A stretch of 64,000 nucleotides of DNA from Paramecium octaurelia. Lineage: Eukaryota; Ciliophora; Oligohymenophorea; Peniculida; Parameciidae. Position numbers and translations under genes: made by a program. This document shows, piece by piece, positions 62,619 through 64,000 of this stretch. The DNA lies in assembly GCA_905182995.1 (NCBI GenBank), contig CAJJDP010000113.1, positions 192,886 through 256,885 of the forward strand, read 5' to 3'. Under the pieces are notes generated by a model. That model had not been told where the DNA came from. It made no database searches and saw only the letters and a program-made list of their open reading frames with translations. The first letter of the stretch is position 1; each line of letters opens with the position of its first letter.

Positions 62619-62861
62619 TTATTACATAATAGACCATAAGAGATCTTTGGAATCATTTAATTTAGGAATTATTATCAGCACTTAAATTTTACATAATGGA
62701 AGGTGTTATCTAAGATTTTAACAATTAATTTGATTTTACAGAATATTGACCCTATCAAAGTAATAGGGAGGTGGCGAGTATCTTGAGTGTGTATTTTACA
62801 GAAATTTAAGGACGTCTTTAATTAACAGCGTGAATAATTTTAACATTAATTATTGATATAA

Positions 62862-63777
62862 ATGGATTTAGATGAAATATTTGGGAAAATAGAGAAATAA
62901 GATAAAAAATAAAAAGAGAAATAACCATAAAAGGCTGATAAACCACCATAAAAGGTTGATAAATAACAAAAGTCAATTCAGAATAGGGAATAACATTAAT
63001 TGAAATTGAAATTGAATCACGAGATAAATAGATTAGAATTGGTGAAATTGACAGCGGAGAATATTTATCAATAATCAATAAATATAGAGACAGCAAATTA
63101 ATTTGTAAATGATTTTTCTATTTTGTAGCAAAATGAAATGGTAGATTTGGAGATGGCATAAATGATAGGTGATGCTGATTTATATGGAGATAAAATCAAG
63201 CATAAAGGTTTTTTGATAGGAAAATTTGAAAAACCATTTTAATTGAGAAATAATGCTGATGGAGAATAATAATGTAAGAATTAATATATAAAGTAATTAG
63301 AACCTCTTAAAAATGGTTTAAATAGACAACTAAAGATATTTAAGAGAGATTTAGGGAATCTAACTTATGCTGCTGTGTCAAAATTGAATAGCTTATGGAA
63401 ATTATATATTGAAGATTTATTGAGTAAAGAATAATAAACAGATTCAAAGTTCTAAAGATTACTTAGGGCTGATTTTCACGGAGCATTGATTTAGATAGTG
63501 TATTCCAAATGTAAATCCTACGAAGGGTAAGAGGGAATAGTAGTGAGGGAAAAGAAGAAATCATTCATTATCATAAAAGAAAATGATTAATTAAGTGGTA
63601 AATTAATGATAATATATCCAAATAGTTATAGAGAAAGAAAATACTATATTTTTATTGCCTGTAGGAAATAAGACATATCGTTTACATGGATGTCATCTTA
63701 TTATTAAGCCGTCTGAAAGAATAAGAAAGGATATCAAGTATCATCCTGCCAATATTTTCTGTTATTAACAAATGTGA
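62862..63777 (+). CDS. POP4: RNase P/MRP subunit POP4 (Rpp29)
   Basis: Protein subunit of RNase P and RNase MRP, needed for tRNA 5' processing and rRNA maturation in the nucleus. The N-terminal half is charged and includes a repeated KADKPPQKVDK-type run. The C-terminal half matches Rpp29: LLRADFHGALIQIVYSKCKS, then YEGQEGIVVREKKKSFIII and, after the 28-nt intron 63598-63625, TIFLLPVGNKTYRLHGCHL and IIKPSERIRKDIKYH. A 24-nt GTA...TAG stretch at 63111-63134 may be a 3n intron without an in-frame TGA, or it may be coding. TGA closes the frame. Confidence 0.88.
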
Positions 63778-63850
63778 TTATTTTTATTTCATTTTATTTC
63801 GCTTGATAAATATATATAAATATATATATCTTTATTATTTAAATAATTAG

Positions 63851-64000
63851 ATGTCTAATCATCCATATAGCAATGCCCCACCTGCTTAACCTTTGGCCAC
63901 CACTTAGGCTCCTAAATTTGGCTAACCAACCCTATAACAACCAGTTCCCTAGGTAAGAATGTATTTTCATAGTAGTATGCTGTCCCATTGCAATAATCCC
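63851..64000 (+). CDS. 5' part of a Pro/Gln-rich protein, cut by the window end
   Basis: It starts MSNHPYSNAPPAQPLATTQA and continues PKFGQPTLQQPVPQ, followed by a likely intron from 63954 (GTAAGAATG). Low-complexity Pro/Gln/Ala starts of this kind are seen in COPII coat Sec24 and in several RNA-binding proteins. The visible 35 residues do not allow a choice. Confidence 0.55.

Noticed and set aside
1-64000. Standard-code ORFs of 60-130 codons on both strands
   Set aside because: They stop at TAA or TAG, which are Gln codons here. Most are fragments of longer ciliate-code genes or lie antisense to them.

Overview
The window looks like macronuclear DNA of a Paramecium-type ciliate. It is very AT-rich. 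Genes are packed on both strands with short spacers. TAA and TAG fall inside every recognisable gene where glutamine is expected, and TGA ends each one at the expected place (RPS28, a Rab6-type GTPase, a PKA regulatory subunit, a DNA ligase). Introns are tiny (about 20-38 nt), begin GT(A) and mostly end TAG or CAG. All products below were read by eye in the ciliate code (TAA/TAG = Gln, TGA = stop). Standard-code ORFs here are fragments or shadows.

Layout. 1-5.1 kb: a small secreted-type ORF, ribosomal protein S28, a basic protein, an alveolin-like cytoskeletal protein and a coiled-coil gene. 5.1-12.1 kb: a Gln-rich gene and a very long reverse-strand gene of unknown function. 12.2-17.1 kb: a small coiled-coil gene, a multi-pass membrane protein, an ATP-dependent DNA ligase and a DENN-domain protein. 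17.1-25.4 kb: a USP7-like deubiquitinase, a Na+/Ca2+-K+ exchanger, a BET-like protein, a secreted SIMPL-domain protein and two small genes. 25.5-33.9 kb: a giant TmcB/PAS-like membrane protein, a DP-type E2F partner and a NEK-like kinase. 34.3-37.8 kb: a decayed PH-kinase and a CK1-like pseudokinase. 37.8-44.0 kb: two exact block duplications, each separated by a single N, which look like unmerged contig overlaps. They duplicate a 169-codon gene and the 3' end of an NPHP4-like gene. 43.8-52.4 kb: NPHP4-like transition-zone protein, a small MG-start protein, and VPS8 (CORVET). 52.4-57.9 kb: a putative membrane gene, a zinc-finger gene with a 30-nt minisatellite, small genes, a cystatin and the PKA regulatory subunit. 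58-64 kb: two coiled-coil genes, Rab6-like GTPase, small genes, the RNase P/MRP subunit POP4/Rpp29, and the start of a Pro/Gln-rich protein.

There is no operon logic. Several genes belong to common cell systems: cilia and cortex (NPHP4-like, alveolin-like, NEK), endomembrane traffic (Rab6, VPS8, DENN), cAMP and Ca2+ signalling (PKA-R, exchanger), and chromatin, cell cycle or DNA repair (BET-like, DP, DNA ligase). I saw no tRNA, rRNA, CRISPR array, telomere repeat or clear transposon. The most interesting molecular signals are a set of introns that need AAG 3' splice sites to keep conserved proteins intact, and 3n introns that hide in-frame TGA codons.
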